A stretch of 64,000 nucleotides of DNA from Clostridiales bacterium UBA1728 (GTDB taxonomy: Bacteria > Bacillota > Clostridia > Oscillospirales > Oscillospiraceae). Below, piece by piece: positions 1 through 8,577 of the stretch (positions are counted from its first letter, which is position 1; the number at the start of each line of letters is the position of its first letter). The translations under genes were made by a program, and so were the position numbers. The notes below the pieces were generated by a model, which saw only the letters and a list, made by a program, of their open reading frames with translations, was not told the DNA's origin and made no database searches. The stretch spans positions 45,931 to 109,930 of the forward strand of contig DCIK01000007.1 of the NCBI GenBank assembly GCA_002315975.1, in the 5' to 3' direction.

Positions 1-1
1 C

Positions 2-1663
2 TTTGAGGATCGCTGGCATATCTTTGCCGACCGTCAGCAGTATCACCGCGCAACCCGGAGCTATGCCCTGAGCCTGAAAAAACTGCAGGAAGAAAACCTT
101 GCGCTGCAAAAGAGGATCGAAGGTCTGGAATATGAGCGGAATTATTATCGCTCCGCCTTTGAAGCCATCTCCAACGCCGGCTGGTGGAAGCTGACGGCAC
201 CCCTGCGGAGGCTCTGCGAAAAGCTGCAAAAAAGCCCCCCGCCGCCCCCTGCCCCGGAAAGACAGTGGGAGAAGCCGAAGGTCAGTGCCGAGGAGACAGA
301 GCTGCGCAGTGTGCAGGATGCCCAAAGTACGGCAATATTCGGCATCGAAGCGGCCGTCCGCAGCGCAGCACTGACGCGCTCGCTGGAGGCCCAGACCTAC
401 CGGAACTGGCAGTGGGGCAGCGAGGGCAGTGACTATACGCTCCTCCTCGATGCAGACTGTGAGCTGCACCCCTACGCGCTCTCCATCCTCTCCGAGGCAC
501 TTTCCCGCAGCGAGCTGGTCTACTGCGATGAGCTGGCAGGGGAGAAGCCCATCTTCCGCTTCGCCTATTCGCCCTATGCCTTTCGCGGAAGCTGTGACCC
601 GGGCACTCTTCTGGCTCTGCGCACCGATCTGCTCTCAACCCTGCCGGAGGGCGAAGGTCGGCAGGAGCGGATTTTGCGGCTCTTTGAAGGAACTGCGTCC
701 GTGGAGCATATCCCGTATCTGCTCTGCGCTACGCCGGAGGAGAGGAAAACAGCGGCCACGGAGGAGGGCTGCGCGGCACTCTCCCGCTCCCTTGCGCGCA
801 GCGGTCAGCCTGCGGCGGTGAGCGTTACGCCGGAGGGCTATTATCATGTGGCCTATGAGATTACGGGCACTCCCCTGGTGAGCATCGTAATCCCCAACTG
901 GGAGCATTTCGCAGACATCAGCGCCTGTCTGGAGTCTGTCTTTGCCAAAACTACATATCCGAATTTTGAAGTGATCATCGTCCGCAACGGCCGGGAGAGC
1001 GAGGAAATCTCGGCCTTCTATGCCGAGGCCGAGCGCCGCTGGGAAAACCTTCGGGTACTGCCTTACAGCGGCGGCTTCAACTATTCCGCCATCTGCAACT
1101 TCGGTGTCCGCGCTGCCGGGGGCGAGTATGTGCTGCTGCTGAACAACGATATGGAGGTCATCGCACCCGATTGGATTCAGGAAATGCTCATGCTCACCCA
1201 GCAGGAGGACGTGGGCATAGTGGGCGCAAAGCTCCTCTATCCCGATGAGACCGTCCAGCACTGCGGCATGGCCTTCACATCACCCACCACCATTGAGCAT
1301 CTATTCCGGGGCGTGAGCACCCTGGAGAGCGGCCCCTGCGGTTTTCTGCAAACGGTTCAGGAGGTAACGGCAGTGACGGGCGCCTGCATCCTGCTGCGCC
1401 ACTCTCTCTACGAGAGCCTCAGCAGCCTGGACGAGAGTCTTGCAGTATCCTTCAGCGATGTGGATTTGTGTATGAAGGCCCGCGCCGCCGGATTCAGAGT
1501 GCTCTGCACACCCTTCGCCACCCTCTATCATTTCGAGGGCAGCAGCCGCGGTAAAAACGGAACCGAAGAAAGCGACCGCATCTTCCTCTGGGAAAGCGAG
1601 ATTTTTTTCACCCGCTGGGGGGAATGGAGCAAAAAGGGCGATCTGTTATTTTCCGTCAAATGA
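2..1663 (+). CDS. Two-domain family 2 glycosyltransferase, 5' end outside window
   Basis: The frame is open from base 2, so the start lies before the window; 553 residues are visible. It likely transfers sugars onto a surface polysaccharide at the cytoplasmic face. A coiled-coil/basic linker (about residues 25-90) is followed by a region with LLLDADCEL and an FRFAYSP stretch that resembles a degenerate GT2 domain. A clear GT-A/GT2 domain begins at SIVIPNW (about 294), with the metal-binding motif NNDMEV (about 382) and the acceptor-side SDVDLCMKA. This double-GT layout is typical of O-antigen or rhamnan transferases, but the sugar is unknown. It converges on the next gene across a shared terminator hairpin. 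The family is clear; the specificity is not. Confidence 0.85.
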   Translation, partial: FEDRWHIFADRQQYHRATRSYALSLKKLQEENLALQKRIEGLEYERNYYRSAFEAISNAGWWKLTAPLRRLCEKLQKSPPPPPAPERQWEKPKVSAEETELRSVQDAQSTAIFGIEAAVRSAALTRSLEAQTYRNWQWGSEGSDYTLLLDADCELHPYALSILSEALSRSELVYCDELAGEKPIFRFAYSPYAFRGSCDPGTLLALRTDLLSTLPEGEGRQERILRLFEGTASVEHIPYLLCATPEERKTAATEEGCAALSRSLARSGQPAAVSVTPEGYYHVAYEITGTPLVSIVIPNWEHFADISACLESVFAKTTYPNFEVIIVRNGRESEEISAFYAEAERRWENLRVLPYSGGFNYSAICNFGVRAAGGEYVLLLNNDMEVIAPDWIQEMLMLTQQEDVGIVGAKLLYPDETVQHCGMAFTSPTTIEHLFRGVSTLESGPCGFLQTVQEVTAVTGACILLRHSLYESLSSLDESLAVSFSDVDLCMKARAAGFRVLCTPFATLYHFEGSSRGKNGTEESDRIFLWESEIFFTRWGEWSKKGDLLFSVK

Positions 1664-1668
1664 AAATC

Positions 1669-1706
1669 AAAGCTTCGGCATCAGTAAGCAATGATGCCGA
1701 AGCTTT
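1669..1706. terminator. Bidirectional terminator hairpin
   Basis: A perfect 14-bp inverted repeat (arms 1669-1682 and 1693-1706, 10-base loop) begins six bases after the stop of the upstream glycosyltransferase gene. It sits between two convergent genes and has short T-rich stretches on both sides, so it can end both transcripts. Confidence 0.75.
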
Positions 1707-1722
1707 GTTATTTGCGGGATGC

Positions 1723-2016
1723 TCAGTATGTCTTGCGCGGTTCAGAAAATCCCCAGAAGAGATAGTGATAATAGTATTCTTTGAGATTCTCTCCGTATTT
1801 TTGGCGCAGATCAGGGTTAGCATCGCGGTAAACATTTACGTTAAATCCGGGGCTGGCAATGCGGCCTTCTCTCATTCCATGGAGGAGAAAGTGACGCAGA
1901 TATTTTTTTCGATTATCGCCTAAGATTTGTTCAACATCTTTGTTGCGTTCCCGATAGTATCCGTAGTTATACACCGGAGCAAAGAAAAGCTCATTTTTTC
2001 TGTAATCGGATATCAT
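1723..2016 (-). CDS. Small protein made of two FNxxxYRxxNPDL-type repeats
   Basis: This 97-residue protein holds two copies of a repeat of about 40 residues. The second reads FNVNVYRDANPDL, then YYYHYLFWGF and a basic end; the first, FAPVYNYGYYRERNKDV then YLRHFLLHGMREGR, is diverged. Similar repeats occur at the ends of clostridial surface proteins and glycosyltransferases (YYxxxYPDL...HYxxxGxxEGR type), where they are thought to bind the envelope or carbohydrate. There is no signal peptide or membrane segment. The start is set by AGGAGA seven bases upstream. It lies 57 bases downstream of the 812-residue glycosyltransferase on the same strand and is probably cotranscribed. It may be a detached C-terminal module of a larger protein. 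No enzymatic function is visible. Confidence 0.7.
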   Translation of the reverse strand: MISDYRKNELFFAPVYNYGYYRERNKDVEQILGDNRKKYLRHFLLHGMREGRIASPGFNVNVYRDANPDLRQKYGENLKEYYYHYLFWGFSEPRKTY

Positions 2017-2073
2017 TCCGCAATTCTCCTTTCGGAAGTATCAAGCTTGATAATGAATATGGGGAAGATCGCG

Positions 2074-4512
2074 TCATTTTCTGAAAATAGAACGAAGCTT
2101 CAACAGAAACTCGCGCACCGGCCGGAAAATACGCTGAAGAATAACCTTGCGCCTGTGATATTCAGCTGCCTCTGCCCGGTAACTATCCAGAAGCTGAGGA
2201 TTGGAGAAAGTAGCGGCGTGAGAAACGGAAATGTCAGGAGAAGCGGTTGAAGCCTGTGCGGCAGAATTTTTTGCCCATACAGCGATATTCTGCATGGCCA
2301 TACGGACTGCCGTAGCAATAGGCTCATCCTGATAGAGCGCGCATGGCTCGTAGTATTCCTGAGATCTGACTTCAATGATGCTTTTCCAGGTCTCTTCCAG
2401 ATCTTCCTTATAAAACTGAGAAAGACTGTTTCTGGATTTTTTGCCTTCTGACTGACGAAGGGCATCGTTCTCCAAAAGCTCAACGATTCTGTCGGCTGCG
2501 GCCTTCAAATCCCGCTGAGGGACAACGCTGACACCGCTGTCTGGCAGACGGAGCATGGTCAGGTTGGGAATCTCGTAAGAAACGATAGGTAAACCGTAGC
2601 ACTTGGCCTCCTGAAGAACCAGAGGAAAGCCCTCATAAAGAGAGGTCATGAGAAAAATGCTGGCGTTTTCATAAAAAGGAGTAACATCCAGATGAAAACC
2701 TTCAAGAATTACAAAATCACTGATCCCTTCCTGAACAAGAAGTTCTTTTATCCGGTCAAATTCCTCATCAGTCTCTGCCTGTCCCACAATGTGAAGCTTG
2801 AAATCGGGAACTTTCAGCTGAACCAGCTTTGCAATTTCAAATGCGTCCAGATACTGCTTTTCGTAGCTGAGCCGTCCCACCCAGACAACATCCTTGGAAT
2901 TCAGACGAGAAGGCTTGCAGTCATCGAGCTTGTAGCACATGGGATTACAGACCTGAACAGCATTTATTCCAATGGCTTTACACCAGGCAAGATCAACCTC
3001 GGAAAGCACGGCGGCGACATGAAAGGCGGAATAGATCTTATGCTGTTCAAACCAGTTGAAATTCCCGTAAGTGGGTGTTTGGAAGATGAACAGGAAGTCG
3101 GTATGACTGTGAAGAATCAACGGGAGCTGCATGGAACGGATGGAAATACCATCTATGGGCATATTCAGAGACATAAAGGCGTGATAGAGCACTGCATCCA
3201 CAGAAAATCTCTCAATAATCTTTCGCCATTCCTCAAATCTCTCCGCGGGAGCATCTCCGTGGGACATCAGGCGCAGATGCCGTACACCGTCGGGGATGGG
3301 ATAATCCTCTACTGTAGCACCTGCTTCAGTGATGATAATCACGCGGTACCCGATGCGAAGAAGAATGGGAGTCAGAGTGGACATGACCTTTTCAACACCG
3401 CCGTTGTACATACGGTGATAGAACATGGCAACGGTTCTGATCTGACGCCTGGGAGAAGCCGGAATGGTACGCGAATAGAGGTACTCGGCTTCGACAGGAT
3501 GCATATTGTGCTTTTCAAAAGCCCAATCAACAAATTCCTCGGTCAGCACATCCATATCCAGATAGGCCAGCATCAGAGAGAGAAACTTTTTTTGCAGATA
3601 ATCAGGGACCCGATAAGCCCATGCGTAGAGCATATCCGGTATGGTGTGCTCGTGGGCAAACTGGAGCAGTTTCGTAGATTCTTCTTTTTTCAGACCGGCT
3701 TCGGGTATCCACTTTTCAAGCAGAATGTAAACGCGGCCGATGTTGGCAAAGCGCTCAAGATCTTTTTCTGCGATGGAAAACGACCCGGTGGACATTCCGG
3801 AGCCAAGACGATAGTGATAAAACTTACGTTCGTCCAGCGCAAAGGACTCCGCATAGGAAACAGCCATGCTGGTCAAAGTGAAATCCTCAGCCATCTGCAG
3901 GCGCTCACCTTTGTGGTGAGAAAAAATCCGCCTGATCAGCGAGCCGGTATAAATCTTGTTCCATACATTCCAGGGGAACACACCTGAAATCAGGGACTGT
4001 ACCGCAATGCCCTGCTTGCCTTTAGCGGTCAGAGCGGTCACGGTCAGATAATCATTCAGCGTCTGAATATCGGCTGGTGTCATGTTCTCGCCTTCAAAGG
4101 TTTCCGTGTTGAAGCAGATGAAATCCCATTGACCCCGATCCATTTCTTCGGCGAGTGCCTCGCAGGCATCAAGCTCCAGATAGTCATCCGCATCCAAAAA
4201 CATGATATACTCGCCGGAGGCCACGGAAACTGCATTGTGTCGGGAAGTATAGATGCCCTCGTTTTTCTCGTTTCGGAGAATCCTGATTCTACGGTCAATC
4301 CTGCGGTAGGATTCAAGTATTTCCGGTGTGCTGTCGGTGGAGCAGTCATCGACTACAAGAATCTCAATATTTGTCAGACTCTGATGAATGGCGCTCTCCA
4401 ACGCCTCACAGAGGTACTTTTCTGCGTTGTAAGCGGGAATGATCAGTGAAATCTTTGCCTGTCCCGAAACTTTAACTGAAATATTTTTTCCCATTATTGA
4501 GTACCTCTTCAT
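2074..4512 (-). CDS. Bifunctional GT2-GT4 glycosyltransferase
   Basis: This 812-residue protein fuses two glycosyltransferase types. Residues about 20-240 are a GT2 domain with SLIIPAYNAEKYL, VVDDCSTDST and the metal-binding MFLDADDYLE. Residues about 370-700 are a GT-B/GT4 domain with VVWVGRLSYEKQ and the nucleotide-sugar signature SLYEGFPLVLQEAKCYG. It probably adds two successive sugars to a capsular or teichoic polymer. Two starts are possible: ATG at 4512, with AGGGG directly abutting, or ATG at 4494, with AAGAGG nine bases upstream; the second has the better ribosome site. The short C-terminal tail is basic and may touch the membrane. A consensus promoter lies about 75 bases upstream. 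Substrates are unknown. Confidence 0.88.
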   Translation of the reverse strand: MKRYSIMGKNISVKVSGQAKISLIIPAYNAEKYLCEALESAIHQSLTNIEILVVDDCSTDSTPEILESYRRIDRRIRILRNEKNEGIYTSRHNAVSVASGEYIMFLDADDYLELDACEALAEEMDRGQWDFICFNTETFEGENMTPADIQTLNDYLTVTALTAKGKQGIAVQSLISGVFPWNVWNKIYTGSLIRRIFSHHKGERLQMAEDFTLTSMAVSYAESFALDERKFYHYRLGSGMSTGSFSIAEKDLERFANIGRVYILLEKWIPEAGLKKEESTKLLQFAHEHTIPDMLYAWAYRVPDYLQKKFLSLMLAYLDMDVLTEEFVDWAFEKHNMHPVEAEYLYSRTIPASPRRQIRTVAMFYHRMYNGGVEKVMSTLTPILLRIGYRVIIITEAGATVEDYPIPDGVRHLRLMSHGDAPAERFEEWRKIIERFSVDAVLYHAFMSLNMPIDGISIRSMQLPLILHSHTDFLFIFQTPTYGNFNWFEQHKIYSAFHVAAVLSEVDLAWCKAIGINAVQVCNPMCYKLDDCKPSRLNSKDVVWVGRLSYEKQYLDAFEIAKLVQLKVPDFKLHIVGQAETDEEFDRIKELLVQEGISDFVILEGFHLDVTPFYENASIFLMTSLYEGFPLVLQEAKCYGLPIVSYEIPNLTMLRLPDSGVSVVPQRDLKAAADRIVELLENDALRQSEGKKSRNSLSQFYKEDLEETWKSIIEVRSQEYYEPCALYQDEPIATAVRMAMQNIAVWAKNSAAQASTASPDISVSHAATFSNPQLLDSYRAEAAEYHRRKVILQRIFRPVREFLLKLRSIFRK

Positions 4513-4587
4513 CCCCTGAGCGGATTTTCTGCGTGAAGGCCCGATAAAACGCAGAATATTGTCAATTTATAGCATTGCTGATGAATC

Positions 4588-4616
4588 ATTTTAACATAAG
4601 TAAAACATTATGTCAA
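4588..4616 (-). promoter_or_regulatory. Sigma-A promoter of the GT2-GT4 gene
   Basis: Read on the minus strand: TTGACA (4611-4616), a 17-base spacer, and TAAAAT (4588-4593). The leader to the ATG is about 75 bases and contains a 7-bp inverted repeat (TTCTGCG/CGCAGAA). Confidence 0.75.
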
Positions 4617-4657
4617 ACAATATTCCTGTGGAAACAAAAGGAAGCGTACATAATAAG

Positions 4658-4689
4658 AAACGGCAGCCTCTTGCTGAGACTGCCGTTTG
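4658..4689 (-). terminator. Terminator of the DUF3783 gene
   Basis: A 13-bp stem with one G-U pair on the minus strand (arms 4658-4670 and 4676-4688) starts about 10 bases after the TAG of the upstream minus-strand gene, and is followed by a short T-containing stretch. Confidence 0.6.
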
Positions 4690-4697
4690 CTATCATT

Positions 4698-5084
4698 CTA
4701 TGAATGTGCCCTTCCGCCGCTCTCCATCGCCTCTCTTTCGGTGCAGAGCTCGCGGTGGAGCTGTACGGAGCTCCAGCTGGCGTTGGTCTCCGTGACGATG
4801 GCTTTCAGGGGGATGGAGATGCGGCTTTTGCGCAGGGCATCCAGCAGGGCATTGAGCTGGGCGCGGGTGAAGCCGTTCATCAGCAGCAGCTCGTCGGTGA
4901 AGGCGGGCTCGGCATCCTGTATCTCTGCGGGCAGCTCCGGGGCGGCACCGGTGGCCAGAATACCGATGGGCAGGGCGTACTCCGCCGCTGCCACCGCTCT
5001 CCAGCGGATGCCGCTGCGCACGAGAACCACAGTCAGCTTTGCGAGCTTGTCTTTGTCGATGTTGTAGAGCAGAACGTTTGCCAT
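4698..5084 (-). CDS. DUF3783 domain protein
   Basis: This 128-residue cytoplasmic protein has a C-terminal half matching DUF3783: ELLLMNGFTRAQLNALLDAL, then IPLKAIVTETNASWS and an ELCTERE tail. The family has no known reaction. The N-terminal half (MANVLLYNIDKDKL, TVVLVRSGIRWRAV) looks like a small alpha/beta fold. The ATG at 5084 lies one base after the TGA of the upstream gene, so the two are translationally coupled; a longer reading of this frame into the upstream gene has no support. The strict pairing suggests the products act together. Confidence 0.8.
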   Translation of the reverse strand: MANVLLYNIDKDKLAKLTVVLVRSGIRWRAVAAAEYALPIGILATGAAPELPAEIQDAEPAFTDELLLMNGFTRAQLNALLDALRKSRISIPLKAIVTETNASWSSVQLHRELCTEREAMESGGRAHS

Positions 5085-5085
5085 A

Positions 5086-6588
5086 TCAGCGCTGAACCTC
5101 GGTGCCCAGATGAGGCATATCCAGCGAGACGGCGTAGTGGCCGCCGTGGAGATTGGAGCAGGTGAATACATCCAGCTTGGGGAAATACTCGGCGAAGATG
5201 GGGGAGAGGTAGCGCAGCTTCTGCAGAAACAGACCGTGGTTGAGCACCAGAAGTCCCACCTGCATGGCGTGGTAGGAGTTGATCTGGAACACGGTGCGGC
5301 ACAGGCCGCTCTCGCCCAGCGCGTCCATAAAGGCGGCCATGGCACCGCCGGCCTTTTTGAACTCGGGGCTGGTGGCGGTACCCTCGCCGGGAATGGGCAG
5401 GGTGAACACGGCCAGCGGCAGCGACAGCTCGGAGAGGATGTCGTCCTCCTCCCAGGGGGAATCCATGCCGGTCTCCCCGGCCAGCGCGTCCAGCATGAAA
5501 TGGTACCAGCGGACATTGCGGTTCTGCACCACGCCGGTCATCTCGGTTTTGCCCTCTTCAATGAAGGGGCTCCACTCCACGGGGGGAACCTTCAGCTCCT
5601 CGGCGCTGATATTGCGGATGCAGGGCTCCACGGCGGAGGCCAGCGTGTCGGCATCCAGCATACCGTCCAGAGCGCCGTAATGAATCATGTAGCTGAGAGT
5701 GGCGTTGCGCAGTCTGTCCTCGCCCACATAGCCGCAGAGCCAGAGATAGGCGGCAGAGGGATCCATGCCCTCCTCCAGACAGACCGTGAGGTTCAGCACC
5801 AGATGGTCAAACTCCTCGGTGGACACCGTGTAGCCCAGCGGCTTGCGGGCGGCGGGGGCGTAGGTGCCCTGGGGGATAAAGTTCTTAAACTCCCAGCTCT
5901 TGCGGCGGGAATAGCCCTCGCTCAGGCAGCGGCAGAGATATTCCATAAAGAGTCCGTCGCCGTTGTTGAAGAAGGTGGTGCAGTAGAAATAGTAGGTATC
6001 GTCCTTCTTGCCCATGAGGAAGGGGGGCACATTGTAGGTCACATAGGTGCTCAGACACTCCTCGAAGGCAGCGGCGGCCACGTTGATCTCGCCCTTGTCC
6101 AGCAGCTCCTCCAGACCCAGCTTGGTCATCTTGTGCAGGAACTCGTCCACCCAGACATTGACCTGGTTGTAGTCCCGGTGGGGCTCGTTAGCCTGCTGCT
6201 CAAAGGCCTCCCGGAAGAAGCAGACCTTGTTGAGCGACATCTCCTCGCTGAGCTCCGGCTGGAAGCAGGTGGGGGTGTACTTGGGGCAGCCCTTGCAGAC
6301 CACTTCACTGAGATCACGAAGATACTCGTTATACTCCAGATGGCTCATGACCCACAGATCCACGGGGAAAACCAGCGAGTTCTCCAGCCGCAGCTTCTGG
6401 CGGCGGGAATGCTCGTTGATAAAGTAGGGAGCCTGACACTTATCCTCCATCATCTCCCGGCAGAGAACGCCGCTGCCGTCGCCGTACTTGCTGACGAGCT
6501 CGGCCACGCTCTCGCAGTCGTCGGGGAGAAGGAAGTAGCGACCCTTATAAATAAAGCCCTTCTGGGGCTGACCCATATGTCTTTCCAT
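5086..6588 (-). CDS. Hypothetical 500-residue protein coupled to DUF3783
   Basis: I do not recognise this protein. It is 500 residues, soluble in appearance, with no signal peptide. One cysteine cluster (CKGCPKYTPTC, then KVCFFRE, about residues 104-130) could bind metal. Later segments include YYFYCTTFFNNGDGLFMEYL and a C-terminal half rich in acidic residues (about 330-420). I place the start at ATG 6588 because AAGGAG lies 10 bases upstream and a perfect-spaced promoter sits just above it; the frame is open further upstream but runs into the divergent promoter. It is followed one base later by the DUF3783 gene, its only operon partner. Confidence 0.7.
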   Translation of the reverse strand: MERHMGQPQKGFIYKGRYFLLPDDCESVAELVSKYGDGSGVLCREMMEDKCQAPYFINEHSRRQKLRLENSLVFPVDLWVMSHLEYNEYLRDLSEVVCKGCPKYTPTCFQPELSEEMSLNKVCFFREAFEQQANEPHRDYNQVNVWVDEFLHKMTKLGLEELLDKGEINVAAAAFEECLSTYVTYNVPPFLMGKKDDTYYFYCTTFFNNGDGLFMEYLCRCLSEGYSRRKSWEFKNFIPQGTYAPAARKPLGYTVSTEEFDHLVLNLTVCLEEGMDPSAAYLWLCGYVGEDRLRNATLSYMIHYGALDGMLDADTLASAVEPCIRNISAEELKVPPVEWSPFIEEGKTEMTGVVQNRNVRWYHFMLDALAGETGMDSPWEEDDILSELSLPLAVFTLPIPGEGTATSPEFKKAGGAMAAFMDALGESGLCRTVFQINSYHAMQVGLLVLNHGLFLQKLRYLSPIFAEYFPKLDVFTCSNLHGGHYAVSLDMPHLGTEVQR

Positions 6589-6621
6589 GGCAAAAATACT
6601 CCTTATAACATATTTTTTCTC

Positions 6622-6650
6622 ATTATAAAGCATACGCCGCAGAAATGCAA
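6622..6650 (-). promoter_or_regulatory. Promoter of the 5086-6588 gene
   Basis: On the minus strand: TTGCAT (6645-6650), a 17-base spacer and a consensus TATAAT (6622-6627), about 30 bases before the ATG at 6588. Confidence 0.8.
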
Positions 6651-6682
6651 GGGAGGAGCGGGAAAAATGCCGTGCTGCGTCC

Positions 6683-6711
6683 TTGACATCCCGAACATCT
6701 GTTCGTATAAT
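6683..6711 (+). promoter_or_regulatory. Full-consensus promoter of the AIM24-like gene
   Basis: TTGACA (6683-6688), 17 bases, TATAAT (6706-6711): both hexamers match the sigma-A consensus exactly. It is divergent from the promoter at 6622-6650, and the -35 boxes are about 30 bases apart. High constitutive expression is expected. Confidence 0.88.
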
Positions 6712-6753
6712 GTGCAGTATAAAAAATCTTATCACAAAAAGGAGAAATGATTT

Positions 6754-7437
6754 ATGCGCTATGAAATAGTCGGTGAGCCCATGCCCGTGGTGATCTGCCA
6801 CTTAGAGAACGGTGAGAGCATGATCAGCGAAAGAGGCTCTATGGTCTGGATGAGCGACAATTTGGAGATGCAGACCAGCGGCGGCGGTCTGGGCAAGGTC
6901 TTTGGCCGTATGCTCTCCGGCGAGGCCATGTTCCAGAATGTGTATACCGCTCGTCAGGGTCAGGGCATGATCGCCTTTGCCTCCAGCTTCCCCGGCTCCA
7001 TCCGCGCCATCGAGCTGCGGCGCGGTCAGAGCATCATCTGCCAGAAGTCCGCTTTCTTAGCTGCCGAGCAGGGGGTTGAGCTCTCCGTGTTCTTCCAGAA
7101 AAAGTTAGGTGCCGGTCTCTTCGGCGGCGAGGGCTTTGTGATGCAGCGTCTCAGCGGCGAGGGTATGGTCTTTGTGGAGCTGGACGGCTCCGCCGTGGAG
7201 TATGATCTGCAGGTGGGTCAGCGTCTGGTGGTGGATACGGGCAATCTGGCCATGATTGACGAGAGCTGCTCCATCGACATCGTGAGCGTCAAGGGCGTGA
7301 AGAATGCCCTCTTCGGCGGCGAAGGCCTCTTCAATACCGTAGTCACCGGCCCCGGCCATGTGACTCTCCAGACCATGCCCCTGAGCAGCTTTGTCGGTAC
7401 CATCGCCCCCATGCTGCCCCAGAATAACGGCAACTGA
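6754..7437 (+). CDS. AIM24 / TIGR00266 family protein
   Basis: This 227-residue protein belongs to the AIM24/TIGR00266 family: a beta-rich duplicated fold with the typical opening YEIVGEPMPVVICHLENGES, the glycine-rich TSGGGLGKVFGRMLSGE (about 40-56) and repeated FGGEGF/LSGEG turns. Its molecular role is unknown; the yeast relative affects mitochondrial inner-membrane organisation. There is no signal peptide. The start has AGGAG nine bases upstream and follows a perfect sigma-A promoter. The gene seems monocistronic; the following intergenic region holds copy A of the multi-hairpin repeat. Confidence 0.87.
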   Translation: MRYEIVGEPMPVVICHLENGESMISERGSMVWMSDNLEMQTSGGGLGKVFGRMLSGEAMFQNVYTARQGQGMIAFASSFPGSIRAIELRRGQSIICQKSAFLAAEQGVELSVFFQKKLGAGLFGGEGFVMQRLSGEGMVFVELDGSAVEYDLQVGQRLVVDTGNLAMIDESCSIDIVSVKGVKNALFGGEGLFNTVVTGPGHVTLQTMPLSSFVGTIAPMLPQNNGN

Positions 7438-7443
7438 AGTAGT

Positions 7444-7575
7444 CGATTGCAAAATATCGTTTTACAATCGAGGGCGTGACCAATAGGCCACGCTTTAGGG
7501 TGTTCTTCATCGGGTGAAGCTCGATGAAGAATGATTTGACTCTGTTTGCGTCTGCGGACGCAAACTCTGTGAGGC
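7444..7575 (-). repeat. Multi-hairpin dispersed repeat, copy A (minimal form)
   Basis: Written in minus-strand orientation to match the other copies, this is a run of four hairpins: stem 1 at 7545-7564 (TTTGCGTC/GACGCAAA), stem 2 at 7503-7531 (TTCTTCATCG/CGATGAAGAA), stem 3 at 7474-7493 (GCGTGGCC/GGTCACGC) and stem 4 at 7444-7470 (CGATTG/CAATCG). Linkers such as CAGAGTTTGCG and GATGATTTGA-like bases match copies at 12008-12187 and 30376-30654. It lies between two plus-strand genes, so it is antisense to them. Confidence 0.8.
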
Positions 7576-7636
7576 ATCTCACTGCCCACCGAGACATTGA
7601 CTGACGGCCATTCACCATAAAAGGAGGACGAGAACT

Positions 7637-8182
7637 ATGACGCATATACCCACTTTACAGGAGGCCCGGGAGCTGGTAGAAAAGTACAACCATGATCCCT
7701 TCCACCTCCAGCACGCCGAGACCGTTTCCAAGGTCATGGGCGTTTTTGCAAAAGAGTATGATCCCGAGAATGTGGAATACTGGCAGGTGGTCGGTATGCT
7801 CCACGATGTAGACTATGAGCTGTACCCGGAGGAGCACTGCATCAAGGCCGTGGAGCTGCTGCGACAGGCCGAGGTGGACGAGGGCGTGATCCACGCCGTG
7901 ATCTCCCACTGCTGGGGTCGCCGGGTGGACGCGGAGCCCACCCGCTACATGGAAAAGGTGCTCTTCGCCGTGGACGAGCTCACCGGCCTCATCGGTGCGG
8001 CGGCGCTGATGCGTCCCACGGGCTTTGAGGGCATGGAGGCCAAGTCCGTGGCCAAGAAGTTCAAGGACAGGAAATTCGCCGCCGGCTGCAGCCGCGATGT
8101 GATCGCCCAGGGTGCCGAAATGCTGGGCATGGAGCTGAACACCCTTTTTGCCAAAACCCTCGCTGCCATGCAGGAGGGTTAA
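7637..8182 (+). CDS. HD-domain phosphohydrolase-like protein
   Basis: This 181-residue HD-superfamily protein carries the metal-binding residues HLQHAE (about 22-27), the hallmark VVGMLHDVDYE (about 52-62) and a downstream VISHCWGRR. It resembles hydrolases acting on phosphorylated nucleotides or metabolites, and lacks the GYP signature of cyclic-di-GMP enzymes. The substrate is unknown. The start has AGGAGG about 10 bases upstream. Before the relic element inserted, it was followed after only three bases by a GTG-started GyrI-like gene with its own GGAGGG site, so the two formed an operon. Confidence 0.85.
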   Translation: MTHIPTLQEARELVEKYNHDPFHLQHAETVSKVMGVFAKEYDPENVEYWQVVGMLHDVDYELYPEEHCIKAVELLRQAEVDEGVIHAVISHCWGRRVDAEPTRYMEKVLFAVDELTGLIGAAALMRPTGFEGMEAKSVAKKFKDRKFAAGCSRDVIAQGAEMLGMELNTLFAKTLAAMQEG

Positions 8183-8185
8183 GCC

Positions 8186-8216
8186 GTGGCATTTGACTAC
8201 AAAAAGGAATACAAAG
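8186..8216 (+). pseudogene. Displaced original 5' end of the GyrI-like gene
   Basis: GTG at 8186 with GGAGGG seven bases upstream opens the frame MAFDYKKEYK. The last 17 bases match the first codons of the intact gene at 9605 exactly. Beyond 8216 the match is lost and the frame ends. This is the left half of the integration target, cut off from the rest of its gene. Confidence 0.8.
8200..8216 (+). repeat. Left attachment-site copy
   Basis: 17 bases identical to 9622-9638. It lies inside the original coding start of the GyrI-like gene, as expected for an att core. Confidence 0.75.
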
Positions 8217-8317
8217 GTATGTAAGTATCATCTAATATCGCAATATATTGTGGTTATTATCAATTATCTTTCACAATATGTAGTGCATGATTGAGTATCT
8301 TCAAGCGACTTTTAATA

Positions 8318-8342
8318 TATTTAAGCGACAAATAAGCGACAA
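8318..8342 (+). repeat. 25-bp direct repeat, left copy (putative integrase arm site)
   Basis: Identical over 25 bases to 9525-9549 and containing two AAGCGAC units; a third unit is just upstream at about 8303. The position near the left end and beside the integrase remnant fits arm-type binding sites. Confidence 0.65.
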
Positions 8343-8382
8343 AAATTAGCCCGTTTCCGGGTTTGTTTCTGCCGCTTATTTT

Positions 8383-8577
8383 TTATTTGTCTGTATCGAA
8401 CAATGTCATTTCAAGTGCTTGCATTGCCGTGACTTCACTTGCTGCAAACACATGGCTATATACGTTCAGCGTTGTATTCGTGTTTGCGTGACCTAATCTG
8501 TCGGCAATTACTTTCACCGTAACATCGGAGTTAATGAGCAATGAAGCGTGTGTATGGCGTAACGAATGCAAAGACAA
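8383..8577 (-). pseudogene. Tyrosine recombinase (phage integrase), C-terminal remnant
   Basis: About 64 residues of the catalytic domain survive: HSLRHTHASLL (the H-x-x-R box), LGHANTNTTL (the second His) and the VYSHV stretch carrying the nucleophilic Tyr. The N-terminal arm-binding and core domains, and the first catalytic Arg, are missing. An in-frame TGA lies three codons upstream of the homology, and only a TTG could start it. The break at about 8577-8585 abuts phage head-tail sequence on the other strand, so this is a deletion joint. It cannot act as a recombinase. Confidence 0.85.

Noticed and set aside
5110..6750. A 546-codon plus-strand open frame
   Set aside because: Antisense to the 500-residue gene, no promoter or ribosome site; the minus-strand gene has both and is coupled to the DUF3783 gene.
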